Shown here: piece by piece, positions 1 to 7,079 of the stretch | Layout of the letters: each line of letters starts with the position of its first letter | How positions within the stretch are numbered: the stretch's first letter is position 1 | NCBI GenBank assembly: GCA_050260275.1 | Contig: JBLNBX010000255.1 | Span: 1 to 14,778, forward strand | Length of the DNA stretch: 14,778 nucleotides | Reading direction: 5' to 3' | Source: DATMXS01 sp050260275 | GTDB lineage: Bacteria; Acidobacteriota; Terriglobia; Bryobacterales; Bryobacteraceae | The notes under the pieces: generated by a model | What the model saw: the letters and a program-made list of their open reading frames with translations, nothing else | Told to the model about the DNA's origin: nothing | Database searches by the model: none | Translations under genes and position numbers: made by a program

Positions 1-204
1 GTCGAGCGGGAGGTCGAACGAGCGCAGTTCGCCGCGGAAATAGGCGGCAAGCTGGCGCGCGGTTTCGCGGACCAGCGGATGCGCGTCATTGCGCTCGCAG
101 CCGGGGACGTCGCCGCCGAAAGACAGCCGCTCCAAACCCCGGAAGCCTGCCACCGCCGCCATCCTGAAGGGCGGCACAGGCTCAATTACCCCGTAAACGG
201 ACAT
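1..204 (-). CDS. ogt: Methylated-DNA--protein-cysteine methyltransferase (O6-alkylguanine-DNA alkyltransferase), N-terminal part, truncated by window edge
   Basis: Reading from the ATG at 204 down to base 1 gives 68 uninterrupted residues. They show the N-terminal ribonuclease-like domain pattern of the Ada-C/Ogt family: a start of the type VIEPVPPFRMAAVAG, then GLERLSFGG (residues 23-31), then HPLVRETARQLAAYFRGE (residues 42-59) and RSFDLPLD (61-68). Family members transfer alkyl groups from O6-alkylguanine to a cysteine in a PCHR motif. That motif lies in the C-terminal half, outside this window, so catalytic competence cannot be judged. The gene is divergent from ispH. A candidate promoter on this strand (TTAACA at 240-235, TAAACT at 216-211) would start transcription almost at the ATG, so the message may have little or no leader. 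No Shine-Dalgarno is visible. Identification rests on recognising the conserved HPL-R-TA-QL-YF-G block. Confidence 0.82.
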   Translation of the reverse strand, partial: MSVYGVIEPVPPFRMAAVAGFRGLERLSFGGDVPGCERNDAHPLVRETARQLAAYFRGELRSFDLPLD

Positions 205-210
205 GTCGCC

Positions 211-240
211 AGTTTATTCCCAAAACGGCGCTGGTGTTAA
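211..240 (-). promoter_or_regulatory. Candidate ogt promoter
   Basis: On the minus strand TTAACA (240-235, five of six matches to TTGACA) is followed after 18 bp by TAAACT (216-211, four of six matches to TATAAT). The predicted start would fall within a few bases of the ogt ATG at 204. It lies back to back with the ispH promoter region. This is by-eye consensus matching only. Confidence 0.35.
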
Positions 241-263
241 GGTTCAAGTGAACGCGATATAAT
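235..263 (+). promoter_or_regulatory. Candidate promoter of the hopanoid operon (ispH promoter) with palindrome between -35 and -10
   Basis: A perfect TATAAT occurs at 258-263, in a stretch that is AT-rich compared with its surroundings. No good -35 is seen; the position 17 bp upstream (235-240, TGTTAA) is poor, which could mean an activator or an alternative sigma factor is used. A 12-bp imperfect palindrome, GTTCAAGTGAAC (242-253, arms GTTCA/TGAAC), sits just upstream of the -10 and is a possible operator. Transcription would begin about 270-273, right at the ATG at 273. Confidence 0.5.
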
Positions 264-272
264 TTGTTGTTA

Positions 273-1310
273 ATGTTGGCACGCGACATGGGCTCTGGGC
301 CGGCCCCGCACAAGAAGGTGATTCTCCTCAAGCCGCGGGGTTTCTGCGCCGGCGTGGTTCGCGCGATCGACGTCGTGCGAATAGCGCTCGACCTGTACGG
401 CTCGCCCATTTACGTCCGGAAAGAAATAGTCCACAACCGCCACGTGGTAGACGAATTGCGCGCCGCGGGCGCGGTTTTTGTCGAGGAACTGGACGAGGTG
501 CCCGAGGGTGCGCGTGTCATCTTCAGCGCTCACGGCGTTTCCCCGGCTGTGCGCGAGCAGGCCGTGGCGCGGCGGCTTCAGGTGATAGACGCAACCTGCC
601 CCCTTGTGACAAAGGTCCACCTGGAGGCGGGGAGGTTTTCCCGGCTTGGGTACACCATTGTCCTGATAGGGCATCGCGACCACGACGAGGTTATCGGCAC
701 TCTGGGTGAAGCTCCTGATTCCACAATGGTTATTTCCTCGGTGGAGGAGGTTGAACGGCTCGCTCCGCCCGACCCCGAGCGCGTCGCGTACCTGACCCAG
801 ACCACGCTCAGCCTGGACGAAACGCGCGAAATCGTGGCGCGCCTGCGCGAGCGCTTCCCCGCCATAGTCGGGCCGGCTGCGCAGGACATCTGCTACGCCA
901 CCGAGAACCGCCAGCAGGCGGTTAAGGCTGCGGCGGTCGCCTGCGACGCCCTGATCGTTGTGGGCTCGCAGAACAGCTCAAATTCAAAACGCCTGGTTGA
1001 GGTTTGTGGCAATTGCGGCGTCCCCGCATATCTGGTGGACGACGCCGGTCAAGTGAACCCGCAGTGGCTGGAGAATGCGCGGACAGTTGGCCTAACGGCA
1101 GGCGCGTCCGCGCCCGAACATTTAGTACAGGAGCTTGTGGAGTACCTCCGGATGAAGGGCTTCACCGAACTAGAGGAAATGAGCCTGAAGGAGGAGGACG
1201 TGCGTTTCACGCTCCCTCCCCAGCTACAGGCCGCGGCGGATGTCGAGGCATCCCGAACTCCCTGGTTGAAGAAATCACTTATCCGCCCCGGTAGTGCGAG
1301 CGGGGCTTGA
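273..1310 (+). CDS. ispH: 4-hydroxy-3-methylbut-2-enyl diphosphate reductase (IspH/LytB)
   Basis: IspH is the last enzyme of the MEP isoprenoid pathway: a [4Fe-4S] cytosolic reductase that turns HMBPP into IPP and DMAPP. The whole family signature is present (numbering from the ATG at 273): GFCAG with cluster Cys25, KEIVHN (His54), SAHG (His87), DATCPLVTKVH (cluster Cys109), GHRDHDEVIGTLGE (His134, Glu139), TQTTLS, DICYATENRQ (cluster Cys207) and NSSNSKRL. All three cluster cysteines and the substrate-binding histidines are therefore kept. Length (345 residues) is normal. The start is uncertain: a TTG at 264, ATG at 273 and ATG at 288 are in frame and none has a Shine-Dalgarno. I chose 273 because TATAAT at 258-263 places the transcript start there. 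It heads the hopanoid operon, consistent with supplying C5 units for squalene. The stop at 1308-1310 lies 8 bp before the chosen shc start. Confidence 0.95.
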   Translation: MLARDMGSGPAPHKKVILLKPRGFCAGVVRAIDVVRIALDLYGSPIYVRKEIVHNRHVVDELRAAGAVFVEELDEVPEGARVIFSAHGVSPAVREQAVARRLQVIDATCPLVTKVHLEAGRFSRLGYTIVLIGHRDHDEVIGTLGEAPDSTMVISSVEEVERLAPPDPERVAYLTQTTLSLDETREIVARLRERFPAIVGPAAQDICYATENRQQAVKAAAVACDALIVVGSQNSSNSKRLVEVCGNCGVPAYLVDDAGQVNPQWLENARTVGLTAGASAPEHLVQELVEYLRMKGFTELEEMSLKEEDVRFTLPPQLQAAADVEASRTPWLKKSLIRPGSASGA

Positions 1311-1318
1311 AAGCTGAG

Positions 1319-3238
1319 ATGATAGGCGCTCATACGGAATCGTTGATTGATGCAGCCGCGCGGTCGGCCCACCGTGCGGCGCAGTATGTGCTCTCGCTCC
1401 AGCGCCCGGAAGGGTACTGGTGGGCCGATCTCACAGGGGCGGACGCGACGCTCGAGGCTGACTACATACTTGTCGAGCTGTGGTTGCATCCGCCCGAGAA
1501 TGGTGTATGGAACCCTCCCACACGCGAGCGGATTCAGCGTGCAGTGAAATCGATCCTGGCACGCCAGTTGCCGGACGGGGGGTTCAACATTTACGCACGA
1601 GGACCGGCGGACGTCAGCGCAACGGTTAAGGCGTACTTTGCGCTGAAGCTGGCCGGAGTTCCCACAGACGACCCGCGCATGGTCGCCGCACGCGAGCGCA
1701 TCCTGTCGCTGGGCGGCATCCAGGCCTGTAACAGCTACGTCAAGTTGAACCTGAGCCTGTTCGGGCTCTACCCGCGCGAGCACTGCCCAAGCATTCCTCC
1801 GGAGATGATCTTGTTGCCGCACAAGTTCATCTACCGGATGTCGTCCTGGACTCGGGCGATCGTAGTGCCGCTGGCCATCGTCCACGCGGCGAACCCGGCG
1901 CGTCCGGTGCCGGCGGGTTTCACACTGCAGGAATTGTTCAAGCCAGGCGGCAGCTTTTCCTACCGCCGCGATGAGCGGCTCTTCTCCTGGCGCACTCTGT
2001 TCTTCACCGCCGACCGCCTGCTCAAGTTTTGGGAGCGGCACCACATCCGCGCGGTCCGGAAAAAAGCCATCCGCGAGTGCGAGAAGTGGATGCTCGAGCG
2101 GACCAAGTACTCCGACGGGCTCGGCGCTATCTACCCGCCCATGATGTACGTCATCATGGCGCTCGACGTGCTCGGCTATCCGCCGCAGCACCCGGAACGC
2201 GTTGAGGCGCTGAAGCAGTTCTGGAACCTGCTAACGGACGACGGCGAGCGCTTCTTCTTCCAGCCGTGCTTCTCTCCGGTGTGGGACACCGCGATAGCGG
2301 CCTTCGCTCTGGGCGAGGCGGGCGAGCTCCCGGCCGGACGCGGGAAGGCCTGCGCGGACTGGCTGCTCTCGAAAGAGGTCCGGAGGCGCGGCGACTGGAG
2401 CGTTATGCGGCCGGACCTCGAGCCATCGGGCTGGTACTTCGAGTTCGCCAACGAGTTCTATCCCGATATCGACGACACCGGAATGGTGCTTCTGGCGTTA
2501 ATGCATGCCCACGCCTCCGACCCGATGGCGCAGGAAGCGTGCCGGAAGCGCGCGGTGAACTGGCTGCTCGGGATGCAGTCTTCGGACGGCGGCTGGGCGG
2601 CCTTCGACGTGGACAACAACTGGACGCCGCTGAGCTATGTTCCGTTCGCCGACCACAACGCCATGCTCGACCCCACGTGCCCGGACATCACCGGGCGCGT
2701 GCTCGAATCCCTGTGCCGCACCGCCGGTCTGGGCCCGCACGACACGGCGGTGAAGCGCGCCGTCGAGTATCTCCGCAGGACGCAGGAGCAGGACGGGAGC
2801 TGGTACGGGCGCTGGGGCGTAGCCTACGTCTACGGCACCTTTCTCGCACTTCGCGGCCTTCGCGCCGCGGGCGTCGACGACCGCGATGCCTGCGTCCTCC
2901 GCGCCGCTGAGTGGCTGCGCGCCGTGCAGAATGCCGACGGCGGCTGGGGCGAAAGCTGCGCCAGCTACGAGCGCAACTGCTTCGTGGCCGGCCCGAGCAC
3001 CCCAAGCCAGACCGCCTGGGCTATCCTCGGCCTGCTTGCCGCCGGCGACACGAGCAGCCTGAGCGTGCGCCGCGGCATCGAGTGGCTGGTAGAAAACCAG
3101 CGCGCGGACGGCGGATGGGACGAGGAACTCACCACGGGTTCAGGCTTCCCGCGCGTGTACTACCTCACGTATCACTACTACCGGCATTCTTTCCCGCTGC
3201 TTGCGCTTGCGACATACGTTAAAGGTGGCGGCCGGTGA
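1319..3238 (+). CDS. shc: Squalene-hopene cyclase
   Basis: This monotopic membrane-bound triterpene cyclase (HpnF) converts squalene to hopene or hopanol. Numbered from the ATG at 1319 (639 residues, a normal length), it has the catalytic acid motif DIDD at 383-386 within EFYPDIDDTG. It also shows several QW repeats: the SSDGGWAAFDVDNN block just after the DIDD motif, and QDGSWYGRWGVAY, QNADGGWGES and QRADGGWDEE towards the C-terminus. The SPVWDTAIAAFAL segment and the C-terminal YYLTYHYYRHSFPLLAL are typical of the family. An in-frame TTG at 1307, overlapping the ispH stop as TTGA, is an alternative start that would match the tight overlaps elsewhere in the operon. Neither start has a clear ribosome-binding site. 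The stop overlaps the hpnH start by 4 bp (GTGA), implying translational coupling. Confidence 0.96.
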   Translation: MIGAHTESLIDAAARSAHRAAQYVLSLQRPEGYWWADLTGADATLEADYILVELWLHPPENGVWNPPTRERIQRAVKSILARQLPDGGFNIYARGPADVSATVKAYFALKLAGVPTDDPRMVAARERILSLGGIQACNSYVKLNLSLFGLYPREHCPSIPPEMILLPHKFIYRMSSWTRAIVVPLAIVHAANPARPVPAGFTLQELFKPGGSFSYRRDERLFSWRTLFFTADRLLKFWERHHIRAVRKKAIRECEKWMLERTKYSDGLGAIYPPMMYVIMALDVLGYPPQHPERVEALKQFWNLLTDDGERFFFQPCFSPVWDTAIAAFALGEAGELPAGRGKACADWLLSKEVRRRGDWSVMRPDLEPSGWYFEFANEFYPDIDDTGMVLLALMHAHASDPMAQEACRKRAVNWLLGMQSSDGGWAAFDVDNNWTPLSYVPFADHNAMLDPTCPDITGRVLESLCRTAGLGPHDTAVKRAVEYLRRTQEQDGSWYGRWGVAYVYGTFLALRGLRAAGVDDRDACVLRAAEWLRAVQNADGGWGESCASYERNCFVAGPSTPSQTAWAILGLLAAGDTSSLSVRRGIEWLVENQRADGGWDEELTTGSGFPRVYYLTYHYYRHSFPLLALATYVKGGGR

Positions 3239-4341
3239 GGTTCCCGCTCTCGATGGCCTTGAACATGGCGGCGTACATGGTGCGCAACCGCCTGCATCCC
3301 CGTCCCGAGTGGCAGAGGAACGAGGCCCAGAACGGCGCGAACCCATTCCATGTTCTTGGCCAACGGGAGCCCGGGGCTAACGGTACGCGCCGGCACCCCC
3401 TGATAGCGAAGCGTTTCCCGCTGGTGCTCATGCTTGAGCCGCTGCATGCCTGCAACCTCACATGCACCGGCTGCGGGCGGATCCGCGAGTACAGGGATAG
3501 CATCGGGCGCACGCTCACTCTCAACCAGTGCCTGAAGGCGGTGGACGAGTGTGGCGCGCCGGTGGTGTCGATATGCGGTGGCGAGCCGCTGCTCTATCCC
3601 CGCATCGGGCCGCTGTGCGCAGCCATACTTGAACGCCGCAAGACCGTCTACCTGTGCACCAACGCCATGCTGCTAAGGAAGAAGCTCGATGAGTTCCGCC
3701 CGCACGAGCTCTTCTACATCAACGTGCATCTGGACGGGATGCAGCGCACGCATGACGCCGCGGTCGAGCGTGAAGGGGTCTTCAAGGAGGCCATCGAGGC
3801 GATACGCGAGGCCAAACTGGCTGGCTTCAAAGTCTGCACGAACACCACCGTCTACAAGGAGACCGACATGGCGGAGGTAGAGGCCCTGTTCGAGTTTCTG
3901 GAGCCGATGGGCCTCGACGGCCACATGCTCTCGCCCAGTTTCGGCTACTCGGCCGTCGACGAGCAGGAGATCTTCATGACGCGCGACGATATCCACGAGA
4001 AGTTCCGTGATATCGACCGTCTGGCCGCGCGCTTCCGCCTCACCAGCACGCCGGCCTATCTAGATTTTCTGAAGGGCGGCCGCGACCTGCCGTGCACGGC
4101 CTGGGGCAATCCGACGTATAACATCAAAGGCTGGAAGGGGCCCTGCTATCTCATCACCGACGCGCACTACGCCACCTTCGAAGAACTGATGACCAAGACG
4201 CCCTGGGAGAGTTACGGGCGCGGCAACGATCCCCGCTGCGAGCACTGCATGGTGCACTGCGGCTTCGAGCCCTCGGCGGCGTTGGGCATCAACGCGCAGC
4301 CGGGCGACCTGCGCAGGCTCATCGCCTGGACCTTGCGCTAA
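3235..4341 (+). CDS. hpnH: Radical SAM adenosylhopane synthase HpnH
   Basis: HpnH uses a 5'-deoxyadenosyl radical to couple adenosine to hopene (diploptene), giving adenosylhopane, the entry to side-chain-extended hopanoids. The radical SAM cluster motif CNLTCTGC is at residues 73-80 (Cys73, 77, 80), preceded by RFPLVLMLEPL and followed by CGAPVVSICGGEPLL and VYLCTNA, all hallmark HpnH blocks. The C-terminal domain keeps the LPCTAWGNPTYN, KGPCYL and CEHCMVHCGFEPSAA cysteine-rich signatures. The GTG start at 3235 overlaps the shc stop by 4 bp and has an AAGGTGG ribosome-binding site six bases upstream (3222-3228). Unusual: between the N-terminal helix (ending about residue 21) and RFPLV (60-64) there are about 38 extra polar residues (HPRPEWQRNEAQ...), where HpnH proteins as I recall them go almost directly from a KLRG-type segment into this strand. 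Confidence 0.95.
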   Translation: MRFPLSMALNMAAYMVRNRLHPRPEWQRNEAQNGANPFHVLGQREPGANGTRRHPLIAKRFPLVLMLEPLHACNLTCTGCGRIREYRDSIGRTLTLNQCLKAVDECGAPVVSICGGEPLLYPRIGPLCAAILERRKTVYLCTNAMLLRKKLDEFRPHELFYINVHLDGMQRTHDAAVEREGVFKEAIEAIREAKLAGFKVCTNTTVYKETDMAEVEALFEFLEPMGLDGHMLSPSFGYSAVDEQEIFMTRDDIHEKFRDIDRLAARFRLTSTPAYLDFLKGGRDLPCTAWGNPTYNIKGWKGPCYLITDAHYATFEELMTKTPWESYGRGNDPRCEHCMVHCGFEPSAALGINAQPGDLRRLIAWTLR

Positions 4342-4344
4342 CTC

Positions 4345-5322
4345 ATGAAACCCATCCTCGTCACGGGAGCAAGCGGATTCGTAGGGTGGCACGTGGCCCG
4401 CGCGCTGCTCGCGCGCGAGCACACAGTGCGCGTGCTTCTGCGCCCCACCAGCCGGCTTCGCGAGCTGGACGGTTGCGAGATCGTTACGGGCGATCTTCGC
4501 GATCCTGAGTCCCTCGCCCGCGCCGTTGCCGGATGCGGCGTTGTGTATCACGTCGCGGCCGACTACCGGCTGTGGGCTCCCGACCCGCGCCCGCTGTACT
4601 CCTCGAACGTAGATGGCACCAGGAATCTGCTCGAAGCTGCGCTGCGCGCGGGCGTCGAGCGCGTGGTATACACGAGCACGGTCGGCTGCATAGGGCTTGT
4701 CGATAACGGCATCGGCGACGAATCCGTGCCAGTGTCTCTGGAAAATATGCACGGCGCTTACAAGCGCTCGAAGTTCATGGCGGAGCGGGTGGCGATAGAG
4801 TATGCACAACGAGGTTTGCCGGTTGTGATCGTCAACCCGACCGCGCCCGTAGGTGATCACGATTTCAAGCCCACGCCGACGGGCCAGATCATAGTCGATT
4901 TCCTCAGGCGCGCCATGCCGGCCTACATCGAGACCGGCTTGAACTTTGTTGACGTGCGCGATGTCGCCGAGGGCCATCTGCTGGCGTGCGAGAGCGGGCG
5001 TGACGGAGAGAGGTACATCCTGGGCTGCGAAAACCTTACACTGGCCCAGGTGTTCGAGCGTCTCGAAAAGATCAGCGGCATCCCCGCGCCGACGAGAAAG
5101 GTGCCTTACGCGGTCGCCATGGCTGCGGGGCTTGTGACCACCGGCCTGGCCGGAATCACGGGACGCACGCCGAAAGCGCCGCTCGACGCTGTGCGAATGG
5201 CGCGAAAGAAGATGTGGGTCACTCACGCGAAGGCCGCCGCGGAGCTTGGCTACGCACCGGGTCCCGTGGATGCCGCGCTGTCGCGGGCGGTGGAGTGGTT
5301 CAGGGCTAACGGACATGCGTGA
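4345..5322 (+). CDS. hpnA: Hopanoid-associated NAD-dependent epimerase/dehydratase family protein HpnA
   Basis: This is an extended short-chain dehydrogenase (SDR) of 325 residues. The N-terminal Rossmann motif TGASGFVG is at residues 7-14, followed by an acidic-residue region (GDLRDPESL, 49-57) typical of the fold. The catalytic YxxxK is Tyr139/Lys143 (AYKRSK), with Ser/Thr at 111-112 in YTSTVG. NPTAPVGDHDFKPTPTG (residues 164-180) matches hopanoid-associated sugar epimerases (HpnA) and the related dihydroflavonol-reductase-like group. Its exact substrate in hopanoid synthesis is not established, so the annotation is by family and context. It starts 3 bp after the hpnH stop and overlaps hpnG by 8 bp. 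No strong ribosome-binding site is visible, so coupling to hpnH translation is likely. Confidence 0.9.
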   Translation: MKPILVTGASGFVGWHVARALLAREHTVRVLLRPTSRLRELDGCEIVTGDLRDPESLARAVAGCGVVYHVAADYRLWAPDPRPLYSSNVDGTRNLLEAALRAGVERVVYTSTVGCIGLVDNGIGDESVPVSLENMHGAYKRSKFMAERVAIEYAQRGLPVVIVNPTAPVGDHDFKPTPTGQIIVDFLRRAMPAYIETGLNFVDVRDVAEGHLLACESGRDGERYILGCENLTLAQVFERLEKISGIPAPTRKVPYAVAMAAGLVTTGLAGITGRTPKAPLDAVRMARKKMWVTHAKAAAELGYAPGPVDAALSRAVEWFRANGHA

Positions 5323-6001
5323 GGCGCTGATCGTGGCTGCGGAACCGGGAGAACTGGCGGGCATTCTGGCGCGATGCGCGGACGTGGAGCGCGGCAATCT
5401 GCCGGTCTGGTTCTCGCGCACGGGCAAGCTCAATGGCGTTCGCATCACCGCCGTCGCAAACGGTCCCGGCCGCGAACTGGCCGCTGCGGCGATGGACGCC
5501 GTGGGAGGAGCGGATATCGTGGTCAGCACCGGATATTGCGGCGCGCTCGACCCGGCGCTCGCGCCCGGCGACGTTCTGGTGGCGTCGAGCGTAAACGGCA
5601 TGCCCTGTGAGCGCCCGGTCTCCGGACGCCCGCACTCCACCGGGGATCTTGCAAGTGTTTGTAACGTCGTGACAACGGCGGAAGAGAAGAAGCGGCTGCG
5701 CACGGCGAACGGCCACTCGCCGGTTGCGGTGGATATGGAGGCGGCCGCTGTTGCCGGGGCCGCCCGTAAGTGGGGCGCCACGTTCTACTGCATCCGCGCC
5801 ATCTTCGACGCCGCCAATGAGAGCTTTTCACTTGATTTCAACAGGCTCAGGGATGCGCAGGGACGGTTCAGCCGCCCGCGCATTCTCGCGGCAGCGCTGG
5901 CCCGGCCCTGGTCCGGCGTTCCCGAACTGATTCGGCTGGACGCCCGCGGGCGGCGCTGCGCGCGGGCCCTCGGAGATTTCTTTGCAGACTGCAAATTCTG
6001 A
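5315..6001 (+). CDS. hpnG: Adenosylhopane nucleosidase/phosphorylase HpnG (MTA/SAH nucleosidase-like)
   Basis: HpnG removes adenine from adenosylhopane, giving ribosylhopane or its phosphate. The 228-residue product has the purine nucleosidase/phosphorylase fold pattern: LIVAAEPGEL near the N-terminus, GPG at 50-52, the STGYCGALDPALAPGDVLVAS core strand and turn (71-91), AVDMEAAAVAG with the substrate-binding Met-Glu pair at 141-142, and IRAIFDAANE with the acidic residue that contacts the purine (Asp165). The ATG at 5315 is chosen because it gives the family N-terminus and overlaps the hpnA stop by 8 bp; an upstream in-frame start at 5246 would run deep into hpnA. It directly follows the HpnH/HpnA genes, matching the reaction order. 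The 3' end overlaps the next gene if that gene starts at TTG 5982. Confidence 0.88.
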   Translation: MREALIVAAEPGELAGILARCADVERGNLPVWFSRTGKLNGVRITAVANGPGRELAAAAMDAVGGADIVVSTGYCGALDPALAPGDVLVASSVNGMPCERPVSGRPHSTGDLASVCNVVTTAEEKKRLRTANGHSPVAVDMEAAAVAGAARKWGATFYCIRAIFDAANESFSLDFNRLRDAQGRFSRPRILAAALARPWSGVPELIRLDARGRRCARALGDFFADCKF

Positions 6002-7079
6002 CATCGGCGTCCCCGCCACGATGCGGGCCGCTGTATACAGGGGCGACGGCGCGATATGCATCGAGCAGCTGCCCGTTCCGGAAATTGGCCCCGGCGAGTT
6101 GCTGGTCCGTGTGGAGGCCTGCGGCGTCTGTCACACGGACCTGAAGAAGGTGGAGCACAACTTGTTGCCGCCGCCGCGAATCTTCGGCCACGAGACGGCC
6201 GGTGTCGTGGTCCGCGTGGGCGAGGGGGTAACGCGGTTCGCGCCCGGCGACCGGGTGATAGCCTTCCACCATATCCCCTGCCGCAACTGCTTCTACTGCG
6301 AGCGGAAGCTCTACGCGCAATGCGCCACATATAAGCGGGTCGGGGTAACGGCGGGATTCGAGCCGGCCGGCGGTGGTTTCGCCCAGTATGTCCGCGTGAT
6401 GGACTGGATCGTCCGCGACGGCGTAGAGAAGTTCGGCCCCGACGTCCCGTTTGCGCGAGCCTGCTTCGTCGAGCCGGTCAACACCTGTCACAAAGCGGTG
6501 GCGCTGGTGGATCCGAAACCGGGTGAGACTGTTGCGATCCTCGGCCAGGGGCCCATCGGCCTGATGTTTACGATGCTCGTCAGGCGGACCGGGGCGCGCA
6601 TAGTCGCAACCGACACCATAGCCCGGCGGCGGGAGCTGGCGATTCGGTTCGGCGCCGAAGCCGCCCTCAACCCCCGGACCGAAGATCTCCGGCCGGTGAT
6701 CGGCTCAATGACCGAAGGCCGCGGGGCCGACCTGGTGATCGTGGCCGCCTCCGTCCCCGGTATCGTCCAGGAGGCCATCCGCCTGTCGCGGCCCGGCAGC
6801 CGCATACTTTTGTTTGCCCAAACTTCCCATCAAGAAGCTGTAGAATTGTCTGGGGCGGACATTTGTGTAGGGGAACGTGCCCTGCTCGGGTGCTATAGCG
6901 CCTCTGTGGACTTGCAGGCGGAGTCCGCGCGGCTGGTGTTTCGCAATGAGCTTCCTGTGGAGGAGCTTATTTCGCACCGTTTGCCGCTCGATTCTATTCG
7001 CTCCGCCATCGACCTGGCGCTGCGTCCTGACGAGCAATCGTTGAAGATTATCGTTGAACCGCAAAGGAACGCACAGTGA
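5982..7079 (+). CDS. Zinc-dependent medium-chain alcohol/polyol dehydrogenase (first of a tandem pair)
   Basis: A 365-residue MDR-superfamily dehydrogenase. The catalytic zinc ligand pattern is Cys50 (GVCHTD), His70-Glu71 (GHE) and Glu164 (FVEPVN). The structural zinc loop is Cys100/103/106/114 (CRNCFYC-x7-C). The Rossmann motif is GQGPIG at 188-193, and Asp211 at the end of the second strand (IVATD) suggests NAD(H). The substrate is unknown. Sorbitol- and threonine-dehydrogenase-like enzymes share this architecture. Its place after hpnG makes the ribosylhopane side chain a reasonable substrate, but this is inference. The TTG at 5982 has GGAG six bases upstream (5972-5975) and overlaps hpnG by 20 bp. 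The ATG at 6021 gives the more usual N-terminus (MRAAVYRG) but has no ribosome-binding site, so either start is possible. Confidence 0.85.
   Translation: MQTANSDIGVPATMRAAVYRGDGAICIEQLPVPEIGPGELLVRVEACGVCHTDLKKVEHNLLPPPRIFGHETAGVVVRVGEGVTRFAPGDRVIAFHHIPCRNCFYCERKLYAQCATYKRVGVTAGFEPAGGGFAQYVRVMDWIVRDGVEKFGPDVPFARACFVEPVNTCHKAVALVDPKPGETVAILGQGPIGLMFTMLVRRTGARIVATDTIARRRELAIRFGAEAALNPRTEDLRPVIGSMTEGRGADLVIVAASVPGIVQEAIRLSRPGSRILLFAQTSHQEAVELSGADICVGERALLGCYSASVDLQAESARLVFRNELPVEELISHRLPLDSIRSAIDLALRPDEQSLKIIVEPQRNAQ

Noticed and set aside
4060..5781. A 573-residue open frame on the minus strand across hpnH, hpnA and hpnG
   Set aside because: It is antisense to three recognisable genes, has no domain signature, and similar long antisense frames occur opposite shc, the dehydrogenases and hpnC/hpnD.
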